Shown here: piece after piece, positions 12,019-25,592 of the stretch
How positions within the stretch are numbered: position 1 is the first letter of the stretch
Layout: every line of letters starts with the position of its first letter
Assembly: GCA_020002185.1 (NCBI GenBank)
Contig: CM034532.1
Span: forward strand, 47,391,962-47,455,961
Length of the DNA stretch: 64,000 nucleotides
Source: Paraescarpia echinospica
Lineage: Eukaryota; Annelida; Polychaeta; Sabellida; Siboglinidae
Reading direction: 5' to 3'
Notes under the pieces: generated by a model
What the model was told of the DNA's origin: nothing
What the model saw: the letters and a program-made list of their open reading frames with translations, nothing else
The model's database searches: none
Program-made: the position numbers and the translations under genes

Positions 12019-14468
12019 TCAGAATTTGAGGAGAGTGCAGATCCTGGTCTCAAAGGAGGCAGGAGCAGGAGCTTTGGTGATTTCATGAGGAAGGCTGTTC
12101 CACTCTGGTATGGTTCTTGGGAAGAATGTCTTCTGTCTGTAGGCTGTCCGGTGATATGGGATGTTATAGGTGAGATCATTGGTGTATCGGGTGTTTCTTC
12201 TTGGGTGATCAGCTGGTGTTGGTCTGTGCTTTGACTCGATGTGTATGAGTCCTTGGTGTAACTTATAGAAGGTGTTGAGTCATGCTTTCTTTCTCCGCTG
12301 TTCGAGAGTTGGCCATCGCAGTTTTTGTAACATGGTGTCCACACTTGCTGTTTTTCGGTAGTCTCGTTTCACCCATCTGGCTGCCTGTCTTTGTACTTTC
12401 TCTAGTGCCTTGATGTTGGTTGCAGTGAAAGGGTCCCATAAAGTACTGGTATACTCCAGCACAGGTCGGACAAATGCCTTGTATGAAGCTTCTTTTAACC
12501 TCTTGTTGGTCGTTTTGATGTTTCGCCTGAGGAAGCCCAAGGTCTTATTGGCTTTGTTGCATACGTCTGTGATGTGGGAGTCCCAGCTGAAGTCAGAGGT
12601 GAACTTGACTCCAAGGTATTTTGCCTCCATGTCTGTGCTCAGAGTATATCCATGGAGGTGATATCGTGTAGCCAGAACTGTGCGCCTCCGGGTGATGCTC
12701 ATTGCAGTACACTTCTGGGGGTGAAAAGATATCTTCCAGCGTTGCTCCCAGGCTGCTAATCTGTCAAGATCTTGCTGCAGGTCGTGTTGATCTTGTGGGC
12801 TGGTGACAACCTTATGGCAGATTGTGTCATCCGCAAAGAGTCTGGGAGTAGAGGACAGTCCTGCTGGGAGATCGTTTATGTAAAGCAGGAACAGGCTAGG
12901 TCCTAGTACAGAACCTTGTGGGACACCAGATTCAACTGCCGTGAACGCTGATTGTGCTCCATTAAAGACAACTGCTCGTTTTCTGTTGGAGAGGAAATTC
13001 TCAATCCATTGGTGGACCCTTCCTCTTATGCCATAGTGCTGTATTTTATGCATGAGGAGACTGTGGCTCACTTTATCAAAGGCCTTTGAGAAATCCATGA
13101 TTAATACGTCTTCTTGACATCCCTTTTCAAGAGCTTCAGACACCTCGTCCACGAATCCTAGCAGCTGGGACTTGCAGGATCTGCCACAACGAAATCCATG
13201 TTGCTCCGGACAGAGGATCTTGTGCTCTTCCACATATCTCATAATAGTGCTGACCACCACATGCTCAAGCAACTTGCAAGGGATGCTCGTGAGGGAGATG
13301 GGCCGGTAATTTTCAGGCTTGTACCTTTCCCCTTTCTTGAACACAGGTGTAATGTAGGCAGATTGCCAGTCCTTGGGTACAATGCCAGACTTCAGGGAAG
13401 CTCTGTAGATCAGGGTTAGTGATGGAGCAACCTCTGATGCAACTTCCCTGAGGACTCGAGGGCTGATGCCATCAGGTCCACTAGCTTTAGTTGGTTTTAA
13501 CTGCTTCAGGAGTTTCTCAATTCCGCTGACAGTGATGTTGATATTTTCACACCTGGGCTGATTCTGGTCAAGCTGAGGCATTGGGCACCTTGTGTCAAAT
13601 TCCTCTTTAGTAAAGGCTGACTGGAACTGCCGGTTCAGTAACTCGGCTTTCTCTACGTCATCTGTGATCAGCTTGCCTTATTCTTTCAGTGGAGGGACTC
13701 CTTGGTTATCCGACTTCATTTGTTTGATGAAGGTCCAAAACTTCTTGGTGGGGTGGGGTTTGTCTGGAGTTCCATCTGTGATTAAGTTGTCCGCGTGAGC
13801 CCAGTACTGCTGTCTCATTCTGCCCTGGACTTGTCGCTTGATAATCCGGAATGCAGTGTACAGCTCTTCTCTGCCAGCCTTCTTCCACTTCTTATGGATT
13901 CTGTCCCTTCTGCGAATAAGTTTCTTCAGCTCGTGATTCACCCATGGAAGGTCCTGCTTCGGTCCTGTTGTTTTATGACGTATGACATGTGCTGTTGTAT
14001 CCATTCGATTATGCCATCCTTCCATGTTGTCCAGATGTCTTCTATGTTGGAGTCCTCTGAATATGCAGAGAGAATGGAAGCCGTAAGCTTAGTTGTGGCT
14101 GTCCTCATGCTGTCCCAGTCAGCTCGGTTGTAACAGGCAATACGCCGTTGTACTGGGCGAACTCTGATGGGGTTTAGCTGAAGTTCAGCATAGACAATAT
14201 TATGGTCAGCTACACCGGGTAAGGTCTCCACCCTGGCTATCATGGTTGGGCAGTTTGTGCAGATAAGGTCCAAGGTGTTGTCCTCCCTCGTCGGCTTGTC
14301 AACAACCTGTTCCAGTCCTAGATCACGAATAGTATCCATAAAGAGATGATGCAATTGAGGGTAAAGAGTCCCTTTCTTCAGGGTCATGCTTTCCCAGTCC
14401 CATCCAGGCAGGTTAAAGTCGCCTCCAAGGAGGATGATGGCATTTCTTTCCTCAACACGTTGAAACAA
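12019..14468 (-). mobile_element. Decayed CR1/L2-like non-LTR retrotransposon (EN C-terminus and RT)
   Basis: Minus-strand ORF2 remnant. Endonuclease C-terminal half with LLGGDFNLPGW and ADHN (14468-13938), a linker, then reverse transcriptase with ASGPDGIS, FRCGRSC, DFSKAFDKVSH, GVPQGSVLGP and LFADDT (13581-12280). The C-terminal tail can be followed to a TGA at 12019. Three lesions: a frameshift near 13980, an in-frame stop at about 13678-13680, and a CGA-to-TGA type stop at about 12280. The 5' end is truncated inside the endonuclease. Not active. Confidence 0.9.
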
Positions 14469-16492
14469 TCATGATTTCTGACTTTTATTAATCGTGATTA
14501 CTACATTTACAAGTAGTGTCTTGTTGTTTTATATCTCCCCTAGCAACACTTCTCGCCTACAGCGTTTGATTAGTCCACCCCTACCACCTCGCCCCATCAT
14601 TTTATCCAGGGGAAACACTGCAAACAAACAACTCTGTACATGTAACAACAAACCTATGCACACAGTAAGATACAGATAGCACTACACCTGCCTTACTAGA
14701 ATGCCAGAACTGGCTTGTCCTGGGATCAACATTGATTGCCTGATGTAGGCATGTCATTGAACATAATAACTATATTGTTTCTTTTAGAGAGTTATTTAGG
14801 TAAATGATTACTAATCAGATGGCTTCATCTTCACAGTTGCACTAATAATAAAAATCTGTAGTCCTATTTAATACATAAAACATTAACAATGTTTAAGTAC
14901 AGTTTTAAACAATAACTAAAAATACAAAATAGAAAGTACTGTGGCTGTTGGTAGAAAGAAGTATTAATATGAGGGCAGGTAGCAGTGATGAGATAAGTTT
15001 GTTTTAAGGCAACCATGTTTTTGAAATTATACTTTCTTGAACCTGTCTATTACCCCACCCTTGTCAATCAAATCTACAGATGACACCGTCAAACTAAGAA
15101 CTTTCACAGCATCCCTATGTAACACATAACACTAAAATCTAGGAAGTTACAGGGACTTTGCAAATCTCTACAAGTAGTCAAGTACTGCAGACAAAAATGA
15201 CTGGTTCCCAAATGTGACCCTAAAAGCAGGGAAGTTCACTTCTGCTATTGATTCCCCGGCAGTCTGGGTGATTTATCACTCCCGCCTACTTATCCGGTTC
15301 CTTTCACTACCTTGACTACTTCCCAGCGTCACAATGCTGTGGGAAATGCCAGGAAATGGCAAAATGTGCCAGTAGTGTAGATGGAATATGTCCGCAGTAC
15401 TGTAGTGGCTTACATCTCCCAAGGTGATGATAGCTGTGTGTTAGCACCACTGGGGATGCCTGGTGTATAGTGATCTAGAATACTGGAGTGTCTCGGTACA
15501 GTTATCTAGAATGCCCACAGATGTACATGATATATAGATCTGCACATGTACACATAATTGTTTTCCACTAGGGCTGTGAAATATTATGTGGTGATCGAGA
15601 ATTAAGATTGTCTTTTGATGATATGACTTGAAACGTTACGTTACTAACATTAGATAAATTACAAAATACAATGGAATCGAATGTACATTTATAATAAATG
15701 TGACTATTACTATTTACAATTTATTTGTAATCTTATAATCTGGTTTTAACAGGTTTTCCAACATTCAATAATCCTGAGTGCCTGCTATCAAAAAGCAGGA
15801 GGAACTGACTATCCGAGCAGTCTTTTTGAAATGAGTGACTACATTTGTGAAAAACGAAACATTTTACACCCCTTTCCTACAATCACTTGGCACTAGGAAT
15901 AAAATGCTGTTTTTACAAGGAAATGAAACATAGTTGATGGTTTCACCCTGCACTCATCAGGACCCAGTCAGCAGGCTAGTCAGGCGTGAAACATGTCTGA
16001 TGAATTGACTTACACAGTCCCTGCACACACAGTACTGTGGGAGTAACAACTCATATATTGTCTGCTTTAATAACACCATTCTTGCATAAGCTGACCCAGC
16101 ACTGTTTTACAATTCAATGACCAAAGCGCCCTTTTGATCTAACCCGCTGAAGGGTGGTAGACTCCAGAGGCTCATTTAACCCTTTTTCAGTCAGGATCAC
16201 CCCACTTATGTTTAATTGAGTGGGTGACATTATGTTGACTGGCTTGGCCTGAGAACTTCAAATGTTCACAGTCTGGAAAATGATAAATATATGTTGGGTC
16301 AGTTGTGGGTGAACCAGAAAGATCATTTAGCGGTTGGCTAACATGTGGTATTTGTCAGAATTACATGCATGCATGCATGCTTGTACACACAGTGGCCTAT
16401 TGGAGGGCATTGGATCATGGTCCCTTTTGGTGTTGGTATAAAAATATGTTTCATATACAGGATATAATTATATATATATATAATTATTTGAT

Positions 16493-16642
16493 TTAGAGAG
16501 CATTGTTTTCGGAGATTGTGTATGTATATATATATTTATATCTGATATATATATAAATATACATTCATAAAGGCAACATATGCAGACTGCTCCATTACGA
16601 GAGGTAAGATATACAACCTCCGAAAACAGTCTTCTCTAATAT
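16493..16642. mobile_element. Tc1/mariner-like MITE
   Basis: About 150 bp with 27-bp inverted ends (GAGAGCATTGTTTTCGGAGA on the left; right end about 23 of 27 matching), TA at both junctions, and an AT-rich palindromic core. Confidence 0.6.
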
Positions 16643-17486
16643 ACTTATTCACATCATTATGTTTTGTATTTTTGGTTATACTGTGTATACTAACAGTTCA
16701 ATTTTTTAAATCAAACATTATCCATGCAACAGGGTTAAAAACTTTAAGCAGACTGGGTTAGGCAGCATGGCTAACTAGGGGCTCACTAAGCATGGTCCCA
16801 CTTTCCAAGATCCTAAATATGCCACTACCCCACATACCTACGCATGCACATGCATGCACAAACATGCGCACACATGGTAAAGACTGAACAAAAGTTTATA
16901 TTGATAGCAACATCAGTGGAATATGCTGTAAGTTGTGTACACAGCTTAAATTAATGAAGTAAGAAGGAAGAACAACTTTCCTCTGTGCAGCACAAATGAG
17001 TTATATGCTTCGTAGCTATAAGTAGTCACTATGTCTGAGATGATGTTGGCACTGCCAGCTTGTCTGATGAAATCATTGACTGGCTGGTGTACTCTGTAAA
17101 CAACAGATGCACGTATTGCTACATGGGTGGCAAACATGTTTAAAGAGTAACACAGTGGTTGTTGGTTTAATGCCTACTGTGTTAGACATCATCAACTATG
17201 TCTGTAATGTTTCAGTACTTAAACCTCTTCCACATCACAGGTTGGTGGTATTATTGACAGTAAGGCTGCATTCTGTGTGGCAATGGAAACACCAGATTCT
17301 TTGTCATGATGGAAAAAACTAAGAAATGCCACCAGTTATACAGATACAGTCAGTTGTTACTTATTGAAAGTACCACGCGTAATTTTTGCGTATTAGCTTC
17401 AGGAAAGAAAATGTTCTCAAATTCATTAGTATTTAACTGAGAGAATCCTTGAGTGAAGAGAATCGTCAGACTGGATGGTTTAAATG

Positions 17487-17644
17487 GGTAATATTTCTAC
17501 TTATTTCACAGTAAGTTTACTTTTCCATTATGTTTTCACTGCTATCAGCAATTATCATCAGATGTCTGGTCAAGATTGCTGAGAGCTGTCAAAACGTCAC
17601 AAGAAAAAAGGTAAACTGACTGAAATAAGTAAAAATATTATTCA
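17487..17644. mobile_element. MITE-like inverted repeat, about 160 bp
   Basis: Left arm TAATATTTCTACTTATTTCA...GTTTAC and right arm complementary TAATATTTTTACTTATTTCA...GTTTAC, about 30 of 34 matching. Confidence 0.55.
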
Positions 17645-18784
17645 TTGGGATAATTCTTAGAAATTTCTTAAATATACCGTATGCATGGTAGACTTAGTTG
17701 GTGATTATTTTGTGTGCTCAGAATTTGTTGTCAAAATCCATATTATCATAAAAGCCTGTTTGTGCATACAGACCACCCAAGGAAACATTCTGGAATACCA
17801 TCCAGTATCATATTTGACAGGGGTTTGTAGTTGTGTGGGAAAGCTAGGGTGAGTGTAGTCGTCACAGAAAGTAAAAGGACTTACATGTGTCAAACATGAT
17901 AAGAAACAGATCAGTTAGAACAGATAACATCTTTGAGAAAGCTGACCATTTAAGTACTGGTGGTCAGGAACGTTGGAACTTGATATGTATAATTGTAATG
18001 ACCAAAATATTAATGTAAATTCCCTGTAAAACACCTGCATTTCTACCTGTTCAGAATTTAGGTAAATCACTGAAATCACAAAAGAAGTAAAAATTAGTGT
18101 GTAATATTTTTGTAGAATGTCACATCATAACCTTACACTGTGTTATAGTTTATTCAGACATACAGATTCAGCTGTACTGCATTGGTTAGTTTACCAGTGC
18201 ATGGTGATATACAAACATAATCCCACGGGATATATTAAATCCCACCATTTTGTTCTGTAGAATTATGTCTTAGATTCATGCATGGTGTATGATCATTTGT
18301 CCAGTTTGATTTCCCATAAGCCTTGTTTATCTCACAGGAAATGTGTCCTAACTAATGAATTTCGCAAGTGTAGAAATCAAAGATAGCATTTGACAAGGAA
18401 ACAGTATTATCATTATCTTTCACCCTTGGTTATGGTTGACCAAACCAGAACATAACCTGAGCTGTAATCTGCTTCTGGTTCATTGTTTGCTTTGGAGTAG
18501 CATTGTGATTTTTGTTATCTTGCCAGATCTGACAAGTGTAAAAGTGATCTGTTTTCTGCGTGGTGTTGCCCATGGCCATTTTATGCAGCTACGTGTTTGA
18601 CTAATCCCACATTAGACTTGGTCATCAACATGATACTTCCTGCACATGTCAAACTTGTTTTGTTTTGTGGATGATGTGTCACTGAGCACTGCTTTACAAT
18701 TCACAGACCAAAGCACAATTCCGATCCAAACACTGAAGTGTGCTCATTTCCCATCACATATGTTAACAAGATTGAACATCAGGA

Positions 18785-18925
18785 ATAAGGAATCCATTGG
18801 CTTATTGAAAGTCCAATGATTATTCATCTGTATGTAACCGGAGATATATGACAGTTTTGTTTTTGAATATATTCACTCTTCTATTCCCACTTACATAATC
18901 AGTAGCTAATTTGTGCAATCGGTAT
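18785..18925 (-). mobile_element. CR1-like 3' end fragment
   Basis: Shares TTGGCTTATTGAAAGTCCAA, TTTTTGAATATATTCAC and TAATTTGTGCAATCG with 50485-50615, reaching just into the ORF end. A 33-bp scrap of the same family lies at 41479-41511. Confidence 0.55.
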
Positions 18926-19077
18926 ACATTAAAACTCTTCCTTCAGTAAGTTTCACCCTGTTTGTCTTTAATTGGGTGTTGTGGCTTTAACTTATTATGG
19001 CAACTGGAGTAGAACTGTTGACTACCACCATTCTTCTGCAGATATCACCACACCATCAACATAATACATATGCCCAC

Positions 19078-19142
19078 TCATGCATGCACGCACACACACA
19101 CATACACACACGCACGCACATGCACGCACACATGCACACACT
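19078..19142 (+). repeat. CA/CGCA simple repeat
   Basis: Short CACACA/CGCACG tract. Confidence 0.85.
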
Positions 19143-19383
19143 GCATTGAAGTAGCCACCTTTTGTAATTAGTACATTAAAAATGCAACTCTAAAAATGAA
19201 GAAGGCATTTTTAAGTTGCCATATTTAGGAAACATACACGTTCTCTGTAATGCCCACAGAACAAACTGCAGGACACTCTGTAATGGAAATAAATACTAAC
19301 ATTGTCATCAAAGACAACAAACACTAAGTGGCTTTGTGTGGAGGTTTGTTGTGAATTTAGTGTTCTGAGGCTTTAGGACTATA

Positions 19384-20269
19384 TAGGGCCTGTAAGTCTC
19401 GCGCCTCATTTTTGATCTGGAGTCATCTGGGGACATCGACTACTCCATTTATGCCAGCTTAAATAATGGGGATATGTTTTGTTTTTGTTTATAATCATCA
19501 GAGTTTTCCAAATCGTGTTCTTTTTTCCGGTTTCCGATGATCACAAGTTTGAAGCAGTGGAAAAAACTTTGCCATTAATAATGTTCATGGTAATCATGGT
19601 AATCATGGTAATCATGCACCTTAATCGAATTGTTGTCATGATTTGACGAGCCATGATGGCGACTTTGTTGACAATGACAACTATGCATTCTTTTGCCCAG
19701 TATGACATGTTATTGAACTAATACATACTTTTTGGTGATTGTGTGCAATTAGGCAACTTTTCAGATATAAATGGTTACTGAACTGTTTTGAAATAACAAT
19801 TTATCACATTTTAACATTCGTGGTTTTTATGACGAGTGATAATCCGTTGTATCTTGTTTTAACTCCCATTTCTGACATAATTGTTAACATGTTATGTAAT
19901 CCATATGTTATATTTCATATTTTAATATGTACTGGTTCTTGTTACATGAACTAAATATTATTATCTATTTCATTTAGATGATAAAAACAATTTCGGGATC
20001 AAAAACTAATTTCGGTATATGACGACCGTCGACTGCTGCCTGGTACTTTCTCTGCATTTTTAATTTCCCTGATGTATAATTCATATAAAACTGAAGTGAC
20101 AACGTCATAACACAATTAACAAAGCTACAATAAACTGATAAACTAGATGTCAGTAACTGTTTCCTGGCTTCCGCAATGCTAAAATCAGTGGGCAATAATT
20201 GTGCATGTCGCCAGTCGGCTCCACTAGCGCGGAATCTCGCCATGTATCATGACACACTTACAGGCCCTA
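19384..20269. mobile_element. Inverted-repeat DNA element, about 886 bp
   Basis: TAGGGCCTGTAAGT at 19384 and its perfect complement ACTTACAGGCCCTA at 20256-20269, with TA as likely target duplication. The internal ORF on the minus strand (20243-19974, MARFRASGADWRH) is not recognised. Confidence 0.6.
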
Positions 20270-20414
20270 GTACACCTCCGCCCTTTTTATATAGACATAA
20301 ATTTATCCATCCTGTTTTTAAAATCCCTACAATACTGTCATTTGTACAGTCGACACACTGCTTGTTCCATCCATAGATATTGAAAGTGTACCTATTCGTT
20401 CCTATTTGAATGAA

Positions 20415-21648
20415 ATAGGTGGATATCAGAATCAGAATAATTTATTCGACCATAAAATACATATTATATACAGCAAATAAATGTAAAGAAATGTATGGCC
20501 AGAGAGACACTCATTAAGGCATTATGCATGTTGCTAACATAAGAGCCACTCTGTTGTTAAATGTATAATTTTAATACAAAGTTTTAATATAAAAAAAATT
20601 GTATTAAATATGATTTATAAGTAATAAGCATTAATTTACAGTGTTTAACACTAACTAACTCACTCACTAACATTAACTAAGTACTAACACTAACTAACAT
20701 CAAACAAGCAAAATAATACACTAGAATAATATAAATTACACTGATGTTAAAATAAAACTGACATTTATTTAATAGTTAAACGTTATTAAATTATTTATTT
20801 TAAAAACAGAGAATGGGTATAAATTTTATTTCTGAGTTCAGATGGTACATTGTTAACAGAGTGAATAAATAAGCAATTAGTGGCAAAATTATGATTTACT
20901 CGATTCATGTAGATATTGTTAGTTTCTGGTATGATAGTTGTGAATGTTTGAATTATGTACAGTGAGCATAGTATTAAAGTATTCTGGTATTTTTTAGTTA
21001 CAAGTTTATTATAGAATTTTAATTGTTGGAGTTTAAAAATATCATTCAGCTTTAAAAGACCCATGTTCATGAAAATGGGGTTGGTATGAGCATTATATTT
21101 AGAAGATGTTATAGTATGTATGTTTTTTGTAAACGATCTGTTTGACATCCCCATGCTAGTATTGCGTAGTTGAGATGAGATAAGATTAAAGCATTATACA
21201 TTTTGAGTAAAATGTTGCAAGGTAGAATGTGTTTTAATTCACTAAAATCCCCTGTAGCCTGTGAGATTTTGTTAGCTATTCTATTTACATGATTTGTCCA
21301 ACACATGTGTTTGTTAATAGTAAGGCCTAGTAAATTGAAATCATCAGCCGGAAATAATTCAATAACATTCATTTTAATCTTGGGTATAGTTATCTTTTTT
21401 AAAGGGGTATGAAATGTCATAAGTTTTTTTTTTTTAACATTAAGTGACAACTTATTAACTTGCAACCATGTTGTTACTTTGCTTATTTCATTGTTTATAT
21501 TTTGACTGATGTTGCTATCATTGATATCATTAAAAGCATTTAGATTGCTTGTTAAGGTGGTGTCATCAGCGTATATGATTGTATTGAACCCCCACGTACT
21601 ATTAGAGTAGTATGGGCACATGAGGTCTTGTATAGTGCCTGTGGTCAA
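20415..21648 (-). mobile_element. Truncated non-LTR retrotransposon (RT C-terminal part)
   Basis: Minus-strand fragment starting just before the YADD box (IIYADDTTLTSN), with VNKLSLNVKK, FNLLGLTINKH and LSHLNYAILAWG, in two frames (21648-21109 and 21154-20795). This is the palm and thumb region of a Jockey/L2-type RT. A 3' UTR appears to run to about 20415 with TTCTGATTCTGATA. The 5' part is absent and the frame breaks near 21130. Confidence 0.85.
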
Positions 21649-23139
21649 GGCAGCCGTGGCGCGTACTCTATTATCACAGCAAGTGTTTTGGCAGCAGCTA
21701 ATTCAGCGGTTGTATCGGTTTTTGTAGATCGAGATCATTGCCAGGCTGTTTCCATTTTTTTATGTGTGATCGTTAACTTCCACTGGCACTGACACAAGGC
21801 AGAGGGAACCAACAGCTTTTGGTGTCTTTTGAAAGATACTGGCAAAGTAGGAATTAAACTGTCCAAGTTTCTACTGGCAAGTCTCCCAATTGACAGTCCA
21901 ACGTTGTTCTGAGGAAAAAAGTCACAGGAAAAATCATGGAAAAGGTCAGGAAATAAAGTAACAAAAAAAGTAACAACTTTAAGTTTAGAGTTCTTTGTAT
22001 TTATTATATAAGTTGAAATGTTGACTAATTTTGGGTGAATGGTTGTCTGTATATTCACAGTTAAAAAGATCACTAAAAGTGCATAACTTTCATAAAAGTA
22101 ACTTATAAATCTCACTTGTGCTCAAATGTCATTAAAATGTGAAAGATGATGTCAACATTTCTTCAGAATATTCATTATATTCATGCATCAAACTTTATTG
22201 TATTCAATTATCAGTGATAATATGCAAGATTATGGCACAATTTCTGTGGAATATTCATCTTAATCATCAAAATGTATTGTGTTGAATTATCAGTGAAAAT
22301 ATGGAAAACATTCTATGTACAATAGTCTTAGAATCAAATTATGTTGTGACATTATTTCCAGTGACTTTTTCTAGCTAAAATTGTGACTTTATTTTTGTGA
22401 CGTTTTCCTGTGACTTTATTTCTGCCCACTGTTAACTGAGCCCGAGGTGATTCAACCCTGTTTGCCCACAAACCACCCCTTATTGTAAGAGATCACAAGT
22501 TGGTGCCCACAATACTGTGGTGTCTCATGTACTGTCAACATGTCCCTGTGGTCAGAGGGTGGTCAGAGTTGGCAAGTTGACACCACTGGTGATGAAGGCC
22601 AAGGTGTCAAATAAAACCAGTATAGGATATGCAATATCACAGCTCTGAGTCCTTCATTTGCAGTGAGCAATAACCTGTGGCCCTAGGGGTCAACTAATCC
22701 ATCTGACCCTGGCATGGACTCTAGTGGAATACTTGAATATGTCTACTACTAATGGCTGTTGTTTATCTGTGTGATGCACAGACTGGGAGAGTTCTCAGGC
22801 TCCAGTTGAACAACTGACATATAAGTGTTTGTACAGCACATTTGTAGCTGTGGAAAGATTGAAAGGCCAGTCATTATATATCTCTGGTGTGGGTGTTTCA
22901 TCATCCGTCACTGAAACGTGAAATGTTGTGAAACTTTGTGAAATGTCCCAGCTTCCTTGCAACTCTGTTGCTTTTGTTTGTTTTTGTCACATTTTTATGC
23001 TATCTGCCTGTTTTATAGCCATCTTTAGATGTCTGCATTCCAGTTGTCTTTCTATCACTTTCCGTCCAGCATCTGCCAGACTCTGCATATCTTACTGCCT
23101 GCCTGCTTGCCCACCTTTCAACCATTCTGCATTTCTGTC

Positions 23140-23402
23140 TGCCTTTATGTCTCTGTCTGTCTGTGGGTCTGTCCATCCATTGGTCTCTCCGTTGGTTTGC
23201 CTGTCAGTCCATCCATCTGTCCATCCATCTGTTCATCCGTTTGTCCATCCGTCTGTCCATCTATCTGCCCATCCGTCTGTCCATCCGTCTGTCCATCCAT
23301 CTGTCCATCCGTCTGTCCATCCGTCTGTTCATCCATCCATTGGTCTGCCCATTGGTCTGTCTGTCTGTCTGCATGTCTGTCCATTCATCTGTGTATCTGT
23401 CT
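23140..23402 (+). repeat. Tetranucleotide-based tandem repeat (CCATCCGTCTGT)
   Basis: Repeats of CCATCCGTCTGT and variants for about 260 bp, giving long spurious frames on both strands. Confidence 0.9.
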
Positions 23403-25185
23403 ACCTGTTCCCCTGGTGCACTTGACCTCTGCAACCCTGCCCTCTTTATCTACCCTCCTTCATTTTTCCTCACCCTAATAATTCACAGCCCCCTCACACA
23501 GTCCCATGCACATGCATAGATGAGAAAGAGCCAGGCATCCCCTGTACCTGGGGTGATTAACCGCCCCTATCACAGCTATACACCTGTCAGTCTGGGTCCA
23601 CCCAGTCGCCCCCAGTGTCTGGGTCAGACAGACTGTGGCCCCCAGCACCCACTCACAACCCACAACTTACAACTACAATTGCTTCACCAGCTAACAGTAA
23701 CATAATTCCAGATTCAAAGACATATTATAACACAAGCCGAGTTACCCTGACGTTGCATGGGGAGAAGACATATATTAATATTTTCTAGTTAAAGCCGCCC
23801 CTGGATCAAAGCGATTAGAGAATGCCCCTGGATAGCTACAATGTTACTATATAATGCCAAGGCACATGCTCAGGCACTGGCAGTGCTGGTGCCTAAGTTC
23901 CCAAACCACCTGGCCATAATGGGTAATATATATATATGTATATATATATACATATGAACCATCCTAATAGGCTGGCTAGCATGCCTACACAGTTTTACCT
24001 CTCATATATATGCAAAACTGATGGAGATATGATCAGACATACAGAACGTCAGTCGACATACATAGAATACCACATTCTGTGGATGAATTAAGTTCTGAAT
24101 CTTCGCTTTATGTAAAACACAATTGATTTTTAACAAGATTAAATTTGTTTGCCGTCAAAAACCGCAAGCTACAGGTGGCTCGTTGACATCAAACCCGTTG
24201 ACCTATCTAGAGCCCACCCTGTCTATTTTATCTAGACATAATATTCACATGACTTAGTACCCCTAGCTCCCCCATGCCAGTAGCCCCCAAGAGACACCGG
24301 GGCTACTGGGATGGTGCCATTCACATTGCTAACCATGACACTGTACAAGATGGTTGAACAGGTTCAGTGATTAACTTGGTCTAATCGATAGGCTCTCTTG
24401 GTACAATGCCAATGTACTGGAATTACAGTTGAGGTTCCCTGTGGCAGTCTGTGTGGCTGCCATCAGAAGTGCTCACTTGTTTGATAACAGCCCTACTACC
24501 AGCACACTTGATGAACAAATCTGCATAGTTTATGGATGTTGCTGCTCTTGCTTGTGTCTCCTCCACCAGCAATGTGATGTTGTAAATACCTACATTAGGC
24601 AGCTACCAAGGCCATTTGCATAGGTGTGTGAATACTCTATTCACAAATATGGAGGGCCACAGAACAGATCTGTGAACTCTCCCATTTCTGTGATGAGAGA
24701 TGCTCGCATTTGGTGCCCATCTTATGTTCTCACAGGCTTGACATGAAATCTCCATGCATGCAACTTTTCCTAATTAAAAATTTCTGACTTTCGGATTATT
24801 CAAAAATTATGTTGTACTATTTTTGTTTTTATTTGCTGGGCTGAATCACAACTTTCATTTTAATCTATCAATACTTAAGTCCATGACGTATCTTTTGCAC
24901 ATTACAGGCAAAATCTCACCCTCTGGAATGATTTGGTACCATGTAGAAATCTCCAACCTTGCCATTTCAGAAACTTTACAGAACTGACTGAGGCAGATCT
25001 AGCTAGCTCAAAGAGCAATCATTGTGTTTTTTAAATGCATATGTTGCATTGTTTGCTAACCCAATGGCATCTGCTGGAAACCTGGTATTCTTATTGTTAT
25101 GTGTTTCAGTTAAGGATGGGTTTGAATTATGATTAGTTCATTATTCCAATTACAATGGTCAGTTCTTCATTGCCATTGTTGGTCT

Positions 25186-25503
25186 GGAGCACTGTGGTGC
25201 AGTGGCTAGAGCATCGGACTCTCAGTCGAGAGAACCTGGGTTCGAATCCTGTGCTGCCATGTCGAACCTTGGGCAAGTTCGTTCACTCTACATTGCTTCA
25301 GTTCACTCAGCTGTATAAATAAGTATCTAGCTATAGACAGTGGTACATATTTGTGTACAAAGTCTTTGCACATTAATTGCAGCATGGCTGAATACTTCCC
25401 AGAGAAGTTGAGATGGTGTTCGATTGAACAGGTCTTTCTTTTAGGGAGTAGTGTGTAAAGCACATTGAGCAGTTCTAAGAACTGTATATTGCGCTCTATA
25501 TAT
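25186..25503 (+). mobile_element. tRNA-derived SINE, full length
   Basis: The head carries RNA polymerase III boxes: A-box-like TGGTGCAGTGG and B-box GGTTCGAATCC. The body includes TTGGGCAAGTTCG, GCATGGCTGAAT and GAGATGGTGTTCGATTGAACAG. The tail is ATTGCGCTCTATATA. Reference copy for the family here. Confidence 0.85.
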
Positions 25504-25592
25504 ATATATTTATATATATATATATATATATAGAGTATCCAATATTTATATATATATATATACATATATTTATATATATATATACACACATA
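25498..25592 (+). repeat. TA microsatellite at SINE 3' end
   Basis: (TA)n with TTTATA interruptions growing from the CTATATA tail of the SINE ending at about 25503. Confidence 0.85.

Larger units (their letters stand above)
10709..14620. mobile_element. hAT-like DNA transposon, non-autonomous, with a nested LINE
   Basis: Perfect 15-bp terminal inverted repeats CAGTGTTTCCCCTGG (10709-10723) and CCAGGGGAAACACTG (14606-14620); a second block, GCGAGGTGG, follows in both ends. CAGTGTTTCCC is a familiar hAT-type end. The flanks share CAAAC (5 bp), a possible target duplication, shorter than the usual hAT 8 bp. No transposase was recognised. Most of the right half is a LINE inserted in reverse orientation. 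Confidence 0.65.
14621..19077. other. No gene seen apart from two MITEs and a LINE 3' fragment
   Basis: AT-rich. Words CACTGTTTTACAATTCAATG (16098) and CACTGCTTTACAATTCACAG (18686), followed by GACCAAAGC, indicate an unclassified dispersed repeat pair. Confidence 0.5.
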
